NCBI GenBank assembly: GCA_025929125.1
Contig: JAICMT010000001.1
Coordinates: 1-24,293 of the forward strand
DNA length: 24,293 bases
Origin: Acidobacteriaceae bacterium
GTDB taxonomy: Bacteria; Acidobacteriota; Terriglobia; Terriglobales; Acidobacteriaceae
Direction: 5' to 3'
Shown here: positions 1 to 8,903 of the stretch, piece by piece
How positions within the stretch are numbered: the first letter of the stretch is position 1
Layout of the letters: each line of letters opens with the position of its first letter
Translations under genes and position numbers: made by a program
Notes under the pieces: model-generated
What the model saw: the letters and a program-made list of their open reading frames with translations, nothing else
The model's database searches: none
Told to the model about the DNA's origin: nothing

Positions 1-216
1 CAGCGCCACCGGATTGAAATTCGAAGACCTGATAGGAATGCAGACACAGCGATGTATCGTGCTAAGCAAATTGGTAAGAAAAGAGCGAAGAGTGTACGGG
101 AAGAGCCGAGTACTTCGTCGAATAAATGCGGGGCCGGGTTTGTCGTGCTTTCGAAAGCTAGATTGGCTCGGGACGAGACGCGCACTGCAACCCAATCGAG
201 CTGCACGGTACCGTAA
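1..216 (+). pseudogene. GGDEF-domain protein, C-terminal tail with apparent frameshift
   Basis: Reading from base 1 gives the end of a GGDEF domain: NADTAMYRAK followed by QIGKKR is the typical closing motif of diguanylate cyclase-type domains. The stop is TAA at 214-216. The residues expected just before this motif (KFEDLI) lie in a different frame, at 17-34, so a -1 shift near base 34 is needed to join KFEDLI to RNADTAMYRAK. No slippery heptamer is visible there. The gene is therefore either broken or carries a sequencing error. After the motif comes about 45 residues of low-similarity tail with no EAL domain. The start and any sensory domains lie outside the window. If intact, the protein would make or bind cyclic di-GMP. 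Catalytic residues cannot be checked because the GGDEF signature is upstream. Confidence 0.55.
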
Positions 217-259
217 CGAACGGGTAAGCCGCTAAGGGTCTGTGGAAAACTAGCGCACG

Positions 260-274
260 CGGGTTGGCAACCCG
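260..274. other. Short perfect hairpin in the gap before the hybrid kinase gene
   Basis: Arms CGGGTT (260-265) and AACCCG (269-274) surround a 3-base loop. It lies 44 bp after the GGDEF-gene stop. No T-run follows, so it is at best a weak terminator or a transcript-end structure. The rest of the 217-419 gap holds a candidate promoter and nothing else recognisable. Confidence 0.3.
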
Positions 275-338
275 ATCTTCAACAGACGCATCCAACTGCC
301 GATAAAGATATCGGGAATTCCCTGCCTCCAGATCGATC

Positions 339-368
339 TTGCTGTGCAGGTACGGACTTCTCTACACT
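339..368 (+). promoter_or_regulatory. Candidate sigma-70 promoter for the kinase operon
   Basis: A -35-like TTGCTG at 339-344 is separated by 18 bp from a -10-like TACACT at 363-368. Transcription would begin near 375, leaving a leader of about 45 bases before the ATG at 420. Each box matches consensus at four of six bases. The call is by eye only. Confidence 0.35.
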
Positions 369-419
369 CTGGACACAGTTTCAGTGTGCACTCCCGCGTT
401 TCAGGAGAACTCGAAGTCC

Positions 420-3400
420 ATGGCCACCCCTGCCACCCTCACCCCGGAAGACTCCAAAAAGCGCAAGGCTTCTGAACCATCCAGGAATGGAAAAGGACCG
501 AAGGAGAATGAACCGCGTCCGGGCGGCAGCGATCTTGCCCTGATCCTGGCTGGTCTGCAGACCATGCGCGACGGCGATTTCTCGGTGCGGCTTCCTGTGT
601 CCTGGGTGGGTCTAGAGGGCAAGATCGCCGATACGTTCAACGAGATCGTGGCGGCCAACGAGCAGATGTCGCGCGAACTCAATCGCGTCAGCCAGGCTGT
701 AGGCAAGGAAGGCAAGACCCGGGAGCGTATCCGGTTTCAGCAGTCCCGCGGCTCCTGGGGAACGATGGAGGCATCGGTCAACGCGTTGATCGAGGATCTT
801 CTGCGGCCCACCAATGAGGTGACGCGTGCAATTGCAGCCGTCGCCCAGGGAAACCTGGCTCAGACGGTGCGTCTGGACGTCGGTGGCCGCCCGCTTGAAG
901 GAGAGTTCCTACGCTCCGCCAACATCGTCAACACCATGATTCAGCAGCTGAGCGTGTTCACTGCGGAGGTGACGCGCGTGGCGCGCGAGGTGGGCACGGA
1001 TGGCAAACTCGGCGGCCAGGCGGTAGTGCCAGGCGTCGCCGGCACCTGGAAGGACCTGACGGATTCGGTGAATTCGATGGCCTCCAACCTGACAGGCCAG
1101 GTACGCAATATCGCTGAGGTGGCCACTGCCGTGGCCAGCGGCGATCTTTCGCGCAAGATCACGGTGGACGTGCGCGGCGAGATTCTGCAGTTGAAAGAAG
1201 CCATCAACACCATGGTGGACCAGCTCCGCTCCTTCGCTTCCGAAGTGACGCGTGTGGCTCGCGAGGTGGGCACGGACGGCAAGCTGGGTGGCCAGGCGGT
1301 TGTGCCTGGTGTGGCCGGCACTTGGAAGGACCTTACCGATTCCGTGAACGCCATGGCCGGCAATCTTACGGCGCAGGTGCGGAACATCGCTGAGGTCACC
1401 ACCGCCGTGGCCCGCGGCGACCTTTCGCGCAAGATCACAGTGGACGTGAAGGGCGAAATTCTCGAGCTCAAGGACACCATCAACACCATGGTGGACCAGC
1501 TCAACGCATTCGCCGGTGAGGTCACACGCGTAGCCCGCGAGGTGGGTACCGAAGGCAAACTGGGTGGACAGGCCCAAGTGCTCGGAGTCGGTGGAACCTG
1601 GAAGGATCTGACCGAAAACGTCAACTTCATGGCCTCGAACCTTACGGGACAGGTCCGCAACATCGCCGAGGTAGCTACCGCAATCGCAAACGGCGATCTC
1701 TCCCGAAAGATTACAGTGGACGTCCGCGGCGAGATTCTTCAGCTGAAAGAGACGCTGAACACCATGGTCGACCAGTTGAACCGGTTCGCCGGTGAGGTGA
1801 CGCGCGTAGCCCGCGAGGTCGGTACGGAAGGCCGGCTGGGAGGCCAGGCCAACGTGCCGGGTGTGGCCGGAACCTGGAAGGATCTCACCGACTCGGTGAA
1901 CTCGATGGCCGGCAACCTTACCGGCCAGGTGCGCAACATCGCTGAAGTCACCACCGCTGTGGCTCGCGGCGATCTTTCGCGCAAGATCACGGTAGACGTG
2001 AAGGGGGAAATTCTCGAGCTCAAAAACACCATTAACACCATGGTGGACCAGCTAAATGCGTTTGCGGCTGAGGTCACGCGCGTTGCGCGCGAAGTGGGTA
2101 CGGAAGGCAAGCTCGGCGGACAGGCCCAGGTGCCGGACGTTGCCGGCACGTGGAAGGATCTCACCGATAACGTCAACGTCATGGCTGCCAACCTTACCGA
2201 GCAGGTGCGCGGCATTGTGAAGGTGGTAACGGCCGTCGCCAATGGGGATTTGACGCAGCAGCTAACCGTGAACGCAAAGGGCGAGGTCGCCGCGCTGGCT
2301 GAGACCATCAACAACATGACCAATACCCTGGCGACCTTTGCCGACCAGGTGACGACCGTCGCCCGCGAAGTCGGTGTGGAAGGCCGGCTCGGCGGACAGG
2401 CGAATGTGCCAGGTGCATCCGGCACATGGAAGGACCTTACCGGAAACGTAAACCTGCTGGCCGACAACCTCACCAACCAGGTCCGCGCAATTGCCGAGGT
2501 AGCCACGGCCGTAACCAAGGGCGACCTGACCCGTTCCATCCAGGTGGACGCCAGCGGTGAAGTGGCCGAGCTCAAAGACAACATCAACACCATGATTGAA
2601 AACCTGCGGTTGACGACCAACCGCAACACGGAGCAGGACTGGCTGAAGACCAATCTGGCGCGGTTCACAGGCATGCTTCAGGGCCAGCGTGAATTGGCGA
2701 CCGTAGGTCGCATGCTCCTGTCCGAGCTGGCACCCCTCGTCGCTGCGCAGCAGGGCGTCATCTATCAGATGGAAGCCGAGAACCCGGGAACCATGCGGCT
2801 GCTCTCCGCCTTTGCAGACACCATCGAAGGGCACCAGGAAACGGTTCGGATCGGCGAAGGATTGGTCGGGCAGTGCGCGCTGGAGAAGCGCCGCATGCTT
2901 ATTACCGATCTTCCAGAGACAACCGTGCCGGTCCGGTCCGGTCTGTTTGAGGCCGTCCCCCGCAACGTTATTGTTCTGCCCGTGCTGTTTGAAGACCGGG
3001 TCAAGGCTGTCATTGAGCTGGCATCGCTCAGCGCCTTTACTCAGTCGCATCTGGCCTTCCTCGAGCAGCTCACGGCCAGCATCGGAATCGTGCTGAACAG
3101 TATCGAAGCCACGATGCAGACTGAAGGCCTGCTCAAACAATCGCAACAGCTCGCGGTCGAGCTGCAGACACAGCAGAAGGAGCTGCAGCAGACCAACGAG
3201 CAACTCGCCCAAAAGGCAAAGCAGCTGGCCGAGCAGAACGCCGAAGTCGAACGCAAGAACCAGGAGATCGAGCAGGCGCGCGGAGCTCTGGAAGAGAAGG
3301 CAAAGGAACTCGCCCTTACCTCCAAGTACAAGTCCGAGTTCCTCGCCAACATGTCGCACGAGCTGCGGACGCCCCTCAACTCCATCCTGGTGCTTGGCCA

Positions 3401-5357
3401 GCAGCTCGCAGACAATCCGGACACGAATCTCACACCCAAGCAGGTAGAGTTCGCGCGTACGATTCATGCCGCCGGCACCGACCTGCTGAATCTGATCTCG
3501 GACATTCTCGATCTTTCCAAGATCGAATCCGGAACCGTATCGGTCGAAGCCGAAGAGGTGTTCTTTGGCAGCTTGATCGAGATGGTGGCACGCCCATTCC
3601 GGCACGAGGCCGAAAACCGCAAGTTAGTCTTCGAGATCGAGGCCGATCCGCACCTGAATCGCAGCCTCGTTACCGACTCCAAACGCCTGCAGCAGGTCCT
3701 CAAGAATCTGTTGTCGAACGCATTCAAGTTCACCGATCAGGGCGGGGTGCGGCTGTCCGTTTCCGCGGCAAGCGGCGGATGGGCGCCCGGCCACCAGGTG
3801 CTTTCCAACGCCGGCTCGGTGGTCGCATTTGAAGTCTCCGACACCGGCATCGGAATTCCCGCAGACAAGCAGCGCATCATCTTTGAAGCCTTCCAGCAGG
3901 CAGACGCGGGCACCAGCCGCAAATACGGCGGAACGGGTCTGGGACTTGCGATCAGCCGCGAGCTGGCCAGCCTCCTCGGTGGAGAAATACAGCTTCGCAG
4001 CACTCCGGGTAAGGGAAGCACCTTCACGTTATTCCTGCCGCAAACCTACGTAGGTCCAGCGGCTCCGTCCACCATCATCACCAACGCGCCGCACAATGCC
4101 ATGCGTCTGGAGCTGCCGGTCTCTTCCATAGTGGAGGATCCTGTGGAAGTGCTGGAGGATGACCGCAACAAGATTCAGCCCGGCGACGCCGTCCTGCTGA
4201 TCGTTGAGGACGACATCCACTACGCACGGATCCTCTGCGATCTGTCGCGCGATAATGGCTTCAAGGTTTTGATCGCCTCGCGAGGCGCGGAGGCGCTTGC
4301 CTTGGCCCGGGAGTTCCATCCCACAGCGGTCTCACTCGATGTCTCGTTGCCTGACATGCTGGGCTGGACTATTCTCAACCATCTCAAGCAGGATCCCTCC
4401 ACGCGTCACATCCCCGTCCAGATGCTGACGATCGATGAAGACTGGCACCATGGCCTATCCCATGGCGCCTTTGCCTTCGTCACAAAACCGACCACAACCG
4501 AAGGTCTCAATGCCGCAATCGCACGAATTCGGGAGTACTCGGCCCCGCGGCGCAAGCGGCTCCTGGTAGTCGAAGACGAACCCGTGCAACAGACGAGCAT
4601 TCAGGCACTGCTCGGCCACGACGACATCGACGTCAAAGTTGTTTCCACGGGACTCGATGCTCTGGCTTCGGTTCAGTCCGAGCAGTTCGACTGCCTGGTT
4701 CTCGACCTGCGACTGCCGGACATGAGTGGATTTGAGCTGCTGGAACGGCTGAAGATGATCGAAGGCGGCAAGGAACTCCCCGTCGTAGTATTTACAGGCA
4801 AGGATCTCTCGCCGGAAGAGGATGCTCGTCTACACATGCTGGCGCGCAGCGTCATCGTCAAAGACGTAGAATCACCGGAGCGGCTGCTGGATGAAACCTC
4901 GCTGTTCCTCCACCGGGTGGTTTCAGACCTGCCGGAAGAGAAGCGCAAGATGCTTGACCGGCTGCACCGGTCCGACGAGGCCTTGGTCGGCAAGAAGGTG
5001 CTGATTGTCGATGACGACGTTCGCAACATTTTTGCGCTTTCCAGCGTGCTGGAGCGCCGCGGCATGACCGTGCTGACCGCAGGTACTGGCCGGGAAGCGA
5101 TTGCGACCGTGGAGTCGACCAGCGATCTGGCGATCGTGCTGATGGATATCATGATGCCTGAGATGGACGGCTACGAAACCATGCAGGTCATCCGCCAGAA
5201 TCCTCAATTCCGGAGACTGCCCATCATAGCCCTGACGGCAAAGGCAATGAAGGGTGACCGCGAGAAGTGCCTGGAAGCAGGAGCGTCCGAGTATCTGGCC
5301 AAACCCGTCAACACAGAGCAATTGTTGTCTGCCTGCCGCATGTGGCTGCATCGTTGA
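420..5357 (+). CDS. Soluble poly-HAMP/GAF hybrid histidine kinase with three receiver domains
   Basis: A 1645-residue sensor kinase with no membrane segment, so probably cytoplasmic. In order: a degenerate HAMP-like region (about 40-179); six near-identical 92-residue HAMP units (180-731); a GAF domain (about 750-900); a Gln/Glu-rich coiled coil (about 905-970); HisKA with SHELRTPL and phospho-acceptor His980; an ATPase domain with [16 protein letters not shown] and GTGLGL (about 1080-1205); and three receivers with acceptor Asp1307, Asp1429 and Asp1576. All three keep the acidic pocket and conserved Lys. The layout recalls fungal group III (Nik1/Os1) kinases and their bacterial relatives, where the HAMP array itself is thought to sense or transmit osmotic or other signals. 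The ATG at 420 is chosen because AGGAG lies at 403-407; an upstream in-frame TTG at 339 has no such site. The next gene starts 46 bp downstream and is probably co-transcribed. The stimulus is unknown. Confidence 0.95.
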   Translation: MATPATLTPEDSKKRKASEPSRNGKGPKENEPRPGGSDLALILAGLQTMRDGDFSVRLPVSWVGLEGKIADTFNEIVAANEQMSRELNRVSQAVGKEGKTRERIRFQQSRGSWGTMEASVNALIEDLLRPTNEVTRAIAAVAQGNLAQTVRLDVGGRPLEGEFLRSANIVNTMIQQLSVFTAEVTRVAREVGTDGKLGGQAVVPGVAGTWKDLTDSVNSMASNLTGQVRNIAEVATAVASGDLSRKITVDVRGEILQLKEAINTMVDQLRSFASEVTRVAREVGTDGKLGGQAVVPGVAGTWKDLTDSVNAMAGNLTAQVRNIAEVTTAVARGDLSRKITVDVKGEILELKDTINTMVDQLNAFAGEVTRVAREVGTEGKLGGQAQVLGVGGTWKDLTENVNFMASNLTGQVRNIAEVATAIANGDLSRKITVDVRGEILQLKETLNTMVDQLNRFAGEVTRVAREVGTEGRLGGQANVPGVAGTWKDLTDSVNSMAGNLTGQVRNIAEVTTAVARGDLSRKITVDVKGEILELKNTINTMVDQLNAFAAEVTRVAREVGTEGKLGGQAQVPDVAGTWKDLTDNVNVMAANLTEQVRGIVKVVTAVANGDLTQQLTVNAKGEVAALAETINNMTNTLATFADQVTTVAREVGVEGRLGGQANVPGASGTWKDLTGNVNLLADNLTNQVRAIAEVATAVTKGDLTRSIQVDASGEVAELKDNINTMIENLRLTTNRNTEQDWLKTNLARFTGMLQGQRELATVGRMLLSELAPLVAAQQGVIYQMEAENPGTMRLLSAFADTIEGHQETVRIGEGLVGQCALEKRRMLITDLPETTVPVRSGLFEAVPRNVIVLPVLFEDRVKAVIELASLSAFTQSHLAFLEQLTASIGIVLNSIEATMQTEGLLKQSQQLAVELQTQQKELQQTNEQLAQKAKQLAEQNAEVERKNQEIEQARGALEEKAKELALTSKYKSEFLANMSHELRTPLNSILVLGQQLADNPDTNLTPKQVEFARTIHAAGTDLLNLISDILDLSKIESGTVSVEAEEVFFGSLIEMVARPFRHEAENRKLVFEIEADPHLNRSLVTDSKRLQQVLKNLLSNAFKFTDQGGVRLSVSAASGGWAPGHQVLSNAGSVVAFEVSDTGIGIPADKQRIIFEAFQQADAGTSRKYGGTGLGLAISRELASLLGGEIQLRSTPGKGSTFTLFLPQTYVGPAAPSTIITNAPHNAMRLELPVSSIVEDPVEVLEDDRNKIQPGDAVLLIVEDDIHYARILCDLSRDNGFKVLIASRGAEALALAREFHPTAVSLDVSLPDMLGWTILNHLKQDPSTRHIPVQMLTIDEDWHHGLSHGAFAFVTKPTTTEGLNAAIARIREYSAPRRKRLLVVEDEPVQQTSIQALLGHDDIDVKVVSTGLDALASVQSEQFDCLVLDLRLPDMSGFELLERLKMIEGGKELPVVVFTGKDLSPEEDARLHMLARSVIVKDVESPERLLDETSLFLHRVVSDLPEEKRKMLDRLHRSDEALVGKKVLIVDDDVRNIFALSSVLERRGMTVLTAGTGREAIATVESTSDLAIVLMDIMMPEMDGYETMQVIRQNPQFRRLPIIALTAKAMKGDREKCLEAGASEYLAKPVNTEQLLSACRMWLHR
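957..2612 (+). repeat. Array of six 276-bp tandem repeats encoding HAMP units
   Basis: Six in-frame units start at 957, 1233, 1509, 1785, 2061 and 2337, each exactly 276 bp (92 codons). Each unit carries [10 protein letters not shown], then LGGQ, GTWKDLT and GDL. Units 1 and 3 share [10 protein letters not shown], while units 2 and 4 share VKGEILELK, giving a 552-bp higher-order period. Units 5 and 6 are more diverged (unit 5 has [11 protein letters not shown]). The repeats lie wholly inside the hybrid kinase gene. Confidence 0.95.
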
Positions 5358-5403
5358 ACATGAACGTTATTGTTGAAATGGCAGCACTATTCGAAGGGAT
5401 GCA

Positions 5404-7767
5404 ATGAACCAGCGCGACAGAGCAAATATCCTCATGGTCGACGATCAGCCTGGCAAGCTGATGAGTTATGAGGTGATATTGAAAGACCTGAATGAGAACC
5501 TCATTCATGCTCACTCTGCCAAAGAAGCTCTGGAACATCTGCTGAGGAACGATGTTGCGGTGGTGCTGATGGACGTCAGCATGCCGGAGATCGATGGATT
5601 TGAGCTCGCGGATATGATCCGGCAGCACCCACGATTCCAGAAGACTGCGATCATTTTTATCTCCGCAGTGCACCTCACCGACCTGGATCGAATACGCGCC
5701 TACAAGAGTGGCGCGGTGGATTACATCTCGGTTCCTGTGGTCCCGGAGCTGCTGCGCGCAAAGGTGAGCGTCTTTGCCGAGCTTTACCGCAAGACGAAAC
5801 AGCTGGAACGGCTGAACAGCCAGTTGGAAGAGCGGGTCCAGGAGCGAAGCTTACAGCTCGGGCAAAGCGAGGCGCAGTTTCAGAACCTTGCCGACAGCAT
5901 TCCGCAGCTGGCGTGGATGGCGGACGCCGAAGGAAGTGGAATTTGGTACAACCAGCGCTGGTGTCAATTCACCGGCTGCACGCACCAGGAGCTTGTCGAG
6001 TCAGGCTGGGACCGCTTTCGGCATCCCGACCACGTCGACCGCGTGCTCAAAGGAATTCAAAAGGCCATCCGTAGCAATTCCGCCTGGGAAGATACATTCC
6101 CGCTGCAGAATGCCGCAGGCGAATATCGCTGGTTCCTCTGGCGCGCAGTGCCTCTGTTCAGCGCCCAGGGCGGGCTGCAGCGATGGTTTGGGACCGGCAC
6201 CGATGTCACCGACCAGATCAAAGCAGAAGAGCAGATCCGCAGCCTGAACGCGCAGTTGCAGGAGCGTGTAGCCGAGCTTGAGGCCATCATGCAGGTCCTG
6301 CCGGTAGGGGTTGCCATCGCGCACGATCCTGAGGGCCAGGTGATTACCGCCAATCTCGCGCTCAGCCAGTTGCTCGGCGTGGAGCCGGGCGAAAACATCG
6401 CCGGCCAGGTCGATCCTGGCAATTCAAATGGGTTGCGAATCTTCAAAGATGGCGACTCTCTGCCTTTCACCGACTATCCCTTGGTTCGCGCGGCGACCAC
6501 GGCTCAGCCAACAGGAAGCCTGGAACTGGAACTATGGCGTCCTGACGGCAGCACGGTTTTTCTGCAGTCCAGCGCAAGCCCGCTCTTCAGCCATGACCAG
6601 AAGGTCCGTGGCGCAGTGGGCGCTTTTATCGATGTCACAGAGCGGAAACATCTCGAGGACCTGCTGCGGGAACGCGCCGAACTCCTTGAGCTTGCCACCG
6701 AGGCCATCTTCGTTCGCCATGTAAATGGCGAGCTTCTGTACTGGAACAGTGGGGCGGAGGCCTTGTATGGCTGGCGCCGCGAAGAAGTGATTGGAAGAAA
6801 TATCCACGATGTGCTCAAGACGCAGTTCCCCACAGATTTCCAGATAATCCAGGATTCTTTGGCTGAGGCTGGAAGGTGGACCGGGCAGCTCACCCAAACC
6901 ACTCGTGACGGCCGCGATGTGACTGTAGCGTGCCGGAAGGCTCTTAAGGCGAGCGGCGATGCCATCCTGGAGATCAATCGAGACATCACCTCTCAATTGA
7001 AAGCAGAAGACGCGCTGCGCAACGCCGAGCGTCTTGCAGCCATGGGCCGCGTAGCAGGGATCATCGCCCACGAGATTAATAATCCACTTGAGGCCATCAC
7101 GAACACCTTCTATCTGTTGCGGGATCACCCATCTCTGGACGATGAAGCGCGTTACTTCGCAAAGCTGGGCGAAGAAGAATTGATCCGTGTGGCGCATATC
7201 ACGCGCCAGACACTCGGGTTTTACCGCGAATCAAAATTGCCGGTTGAGATCTCTCTCTCCAGCCTGATTGATGAGATCCTCGAACTTCAAATACGCCGTC
7301 CGGAGTTCAGGAATATAAAGCTTGAGAAGCGTTACTCAACCCGGGGAAAGATCCGCGGATTTCCGGTCGAACTCAAGCAGGTTTTTCTCAACCTGATTGG
7401 CAATGCGGTTCAGGCCATGCCCGAGGGGGGTGCCCTGCGCTTGCACGTCTTCCGGCTCAACCCGCAGCACCGCCGTCCCCCAGAGATTTGCGTCACCATC
7501 TGCGATACCGGCACAGGAATTGATCCTGAGCACGCGAAACATTTATTCGAGCCATTCTTCACAACCAAGTCTGTAAAGGGGACTGGATTGGGCCTCTGGA
7601 TCAGCAAAGGGATCGTGCAGAAGTATGGCGGATCGATTCGTTTCCGAAGCCTCAAATTTCAGGACCGTCCCATCACCTGCTTCCAGGTCACTTTACCGGA
7701 GATAGAGGACCCCGCCGTTGGCATCTCCGACCCTTCCGCCCCGGAAGAAATCGCCGCAAATAGATAA
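5404..7767 (+). CDS. Receiver / triple-PAS histidine kinase
   Basis: A 787-residue kinase without transmembrane segments. It starts with a receiver domain (about 8-125, acidic pair Asp13-Asp14, acceptor Asp57 in LMDVSMPEIDG), then a short coiled coil (about 130-160). Three PAS modules follow (about 158-280, 290-415 and 425-535); the first has a clear PAC segment. HisKA has acceptor His556 in AHEINNPL, and the ATPase domain has NLIGNAVQAM, DTGTGI and GTGLGLWI (about 655-765). The receiver has Val110 where most receivers have the conserved Lys (YISVPVVPE), so its phosphorylation switch may be altered. The ATG is preceded by AAGGG at 5394-5398, five bases away. It lies 46 bp after the poly-HAMP kinase and likely belongs to the same operon, perhaps taking phosphate from it or supplying it. 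PAS domains may bind small ligands, but no cofactor is evident. Confidence 0.93.
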   Translation: MNQRDRANILMVDDQPGKLMSYEVILKDLNENLIHAHSAKEALEHLLRNDVAVVLMDVSMPEIDGFELADMIRQHPRFQKTAIIFISAVHLTDLDRIRAYKSGAVDYISVPVVPELLRAKVSVFAELYRKTKQLERLNSQLEERVQERSLQLGQSEAQFQNLADSIPQLAWMADAEGSGIWYNQRWCQFTGCTHQELVESGWDRFRHPDHVDRVLKGIQKAIRSNSAWEDTFPLQNAAGEYRWFLWRAVPLFSAQGGLQRWFGTGTDVTDQIKAEEQIRSLNAQLQERVAELEAIMQVLPVGVAIAHDPEGQVITANLALSQLLGVEPGENIAGQVDPGNSNGLRIFKDGDSLPFTDYPLVRAATTAQPTGSLELELWRPDGSTVFLQSSASPLFSHDQKVRGAVGAFIDVTERKHLEDLLRERAELLELATEAIFVRHVNGELLYWNSGAEALYGWRREEVIGRNIHDVLKTQFPTDFQIIQDSLAEAGRWTGQLTQTTRDGRDVTVACRKALKASGDAILEINRDITSQLKAEDALRNAERLAAMGRVAGIIAHEINNPLEAITNTFYLLRDHPSLDDEARYFAKLGEEELIRVAHITRQTLGFYRESKLPVEISLSSLIDEILELQIRRPEFRNIKLEKRYSTRGKIRGFPVELKQVFLNLIGNAVQAMPEGGALRLHVFRLNPQHRRPPEICVTICDTGTGIDPEHAKHLFEPFFTTKSVKGTGLGLWISKGIVQKYGGSIRFRSLKFQDRPITCFQVTLPEIEDPAVGISDPSAPEEIAANR

Positions 7768-7840
7768 CGTCCTCAAATTTTCTTCCTGATTATCTCCACC
7801 AAAGTCAAAAGATTACACCCCCCCTGCACCATCCAGGGAG

Positions 7841-7863
7841 CATGGCGGGTTGACACACCCATG
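7841..7863. promoter_or_regulatory. Candidate operator/promoter upstream of imuA
   Basis: An interrupted inverted repeat: CATGGCGGGT (7841-7850), a 6-base centre, then ACCCATG (7857-7863). The inner GGGT/ACCC arms are perfect, and the outer CATG pairs if one base is looped out. A -35-like TTGACA (7850-7855) sits in its centre, so a protein bound here could block transcription. No good -10 lies at 17 bp; GAAGAT at 7875-7880 is 19 bp away. It does not match the E. coli or Bacillus LexA box. Regulation by LexA or another SOS repressor is inferred only from the genes downstream. The rest of the 7768-7889 gap shows nothing clear. Confidence 0.28.
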
Positions 7864-7889
7864 AGCAGCTAGGCGAAGATAAAGCGAAG

Positions 7890-8903
7890 ATGAATCGCGC
7901 TGCTGCACTCCGGATTCACGTCGAGTCGGCCTTGGCCAGCCGCATTCCTTCCGCCCTTTCCCCTCGCCCTTGCGTCCTGTATCCCGTGGTGCCGACCGGC
8001 ATCGCTCCCCTGGATACCCTGCTCGGCGGTGGCTTGCCACTCGGAGCCATTACGGAGTTCGTAGGAGCGGAGTGTTCCGGGCGAACCGCAGTCGCGCTCT
8101 CATTTGCCGCACAAGTGATTGCTCAGGAAAAGATATGTGCCTGGATCGATGTCTCCGATGCGTTCAGTCCGGAGGCAGCTGCAGCAGCAGGCATTTCTCT
8201 GTCGCAACTTCTCTGGGTCCGGTGCGGTCGCAAAGGTACAGAGACAAGTGCATGTGGGGAAGAGAAGTTCACGCTTCCACAGAAGTACTTGGTTCCACCA
8301 CCTCAGCCCAGAGGCCTTCACGGAGGCGGCTTTGGTCCCCACCCGCGCAGTGAAACAAAAGGCCTGTCGGAGGCTGTAACCAATCTCCTCCATGAGCCCG
8401 CAACCTCTGCTCCGCCGGCGAAACTCCTGCCGCAATTACGGACTGCTTGCGAGACCAACCAACCCAGACCGCCTGTTCTCCAGCCGGCATCCAGGCCGCT
8501 TTCGCGAATCGAGCAGGCGCTCCGCGTTACTGATCTGCTGTTACAGGCGGGATGGGTCGGCGCCATCATCTTCGACATGGGCAGCATTGCGCCTGAGTTG
8601 GTAACCCGCGTACCGGCCGCAACATGGTTCCGATATCGTGCTGCAGCGGAACGGACGCAGACTAGTTTTCTTCTTCTGAGCCAGCATGCCTGCACCAAAA
8701 GTAGCGCGGAGCTGGTCTTGAATATGAAGCTCCTGCAACCGCTCCAGCAGCAGACCGTCTTCACTGGTGTTAAATCCGAGGTCGAGATCGTACGAGAGCG
8801 GTTCAGTTCCAGAAATACATTGAAAACCGGACTCCCGAAACCTCCTGCGAGTGAGCGCAGCACGTATCTGCAGAATCGGACTGTGTGGACAGCGACACGA
8901 TGA
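7890..8903 (+). CDS. imuA: ImuA-type RecA-like accessory protein of translesion synthesis
   Basis: A 337-residue protein related to the RecA/SulA-like ImuA family. Around residues 36-75 it has the start of a RecA-type core (GIAPLDTLLGGGLP, then a nucleotide-loop relative GAECSGRT at 59-66, with Arg in place of the usual Lys, as is common in ImuA). A hydrophobic strand with a Walker B-like Asp229 (AIIFDMGS) follows. ImuA is thought to help ImuB and DnaE2 act at damaged DNA. It is longer than typical ImuA proteins (about 230-260). The excess is a Pro/Gly-rich segment at about residues 113-205, between the core strands, which contains nested inverted repeats at the DNA level. The stop overlaps the imuB start in an ATGA (8900-8903), indicating translational coupling. 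The start at 7890 is the only ATG that keeps the family N-terminus; its ribosome site is weak. Confidence 0.88.
   Translation: MNRAAALRIHVESALASRIPSALSPRPCVLYPVVPTGIAPLDTLLGGGLPLGAITEFVGAECSGRTAVALSFAAQVIAQEKICAWIDVSDAFSPEAAAAAGISLSQLLWVRCGRKGTETSACGEEKFTLPQKYLVPPPQPRGLHGGGFGPHPRSETKGLSEAVTNLLHEPATSAPPAKLLPQLRTACETNQPRPPVLQPASRPLSRIEQALRVTDLLLQAGWVGAIIFDMGSIAPELVTRVPAATWFRYRAAAERTQTSFLLLSQHACTKSSAELVLNMKLLQPLQQQTVFTGVKSEVEIVRERFSSRNTLKTGLPKPPASERSTYLQNRTVWTATR
8312..8365. repeat. Nested inverted repeats inside the extra segment of imuA
   Basis: Outer arms AGGCC (8312-8316) and GGCCT (8361-8365), then TTCAC (8317-8321) pairing with GTGAA (8350-8354), then GCGG (8326-8329) pairing with CCGC (8343-8346). 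A 6-base bulge (8355-8360) interrupts one side. The element encodes part of a Gly/Pro-rich stretch (GLHGGGFGPHPRSE) that is not part of the RecA-like core. It resembles palindromic elements that insert in frame into coding genes, but origin by mobility is an inference. No second copy was seen in the window. Confidence 0.45.

Noticed and set aside
339..419. Longer start (TTG at 339) for the hybrid kinase
   Set aside because: The ATG at 420 has an AGGAG upstream, and the candidate promoter would overlap the longer version.
909..3605. Long minus-strand open frames (222, 240, 311 and 447 codons) opposite the hybrid kinase gene
   Set aside because: They mirror the HAMP repeats and GAF region, have no recognisable domains, and overlap a strongly supported plus-strand gene. 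GC-rich repeats open such frames.
8885..8899. GTG start for imuB at 8885
   Set aside because: The ATG at 8900 gives the usual ImuB start and an ATGA coupling with imuA.
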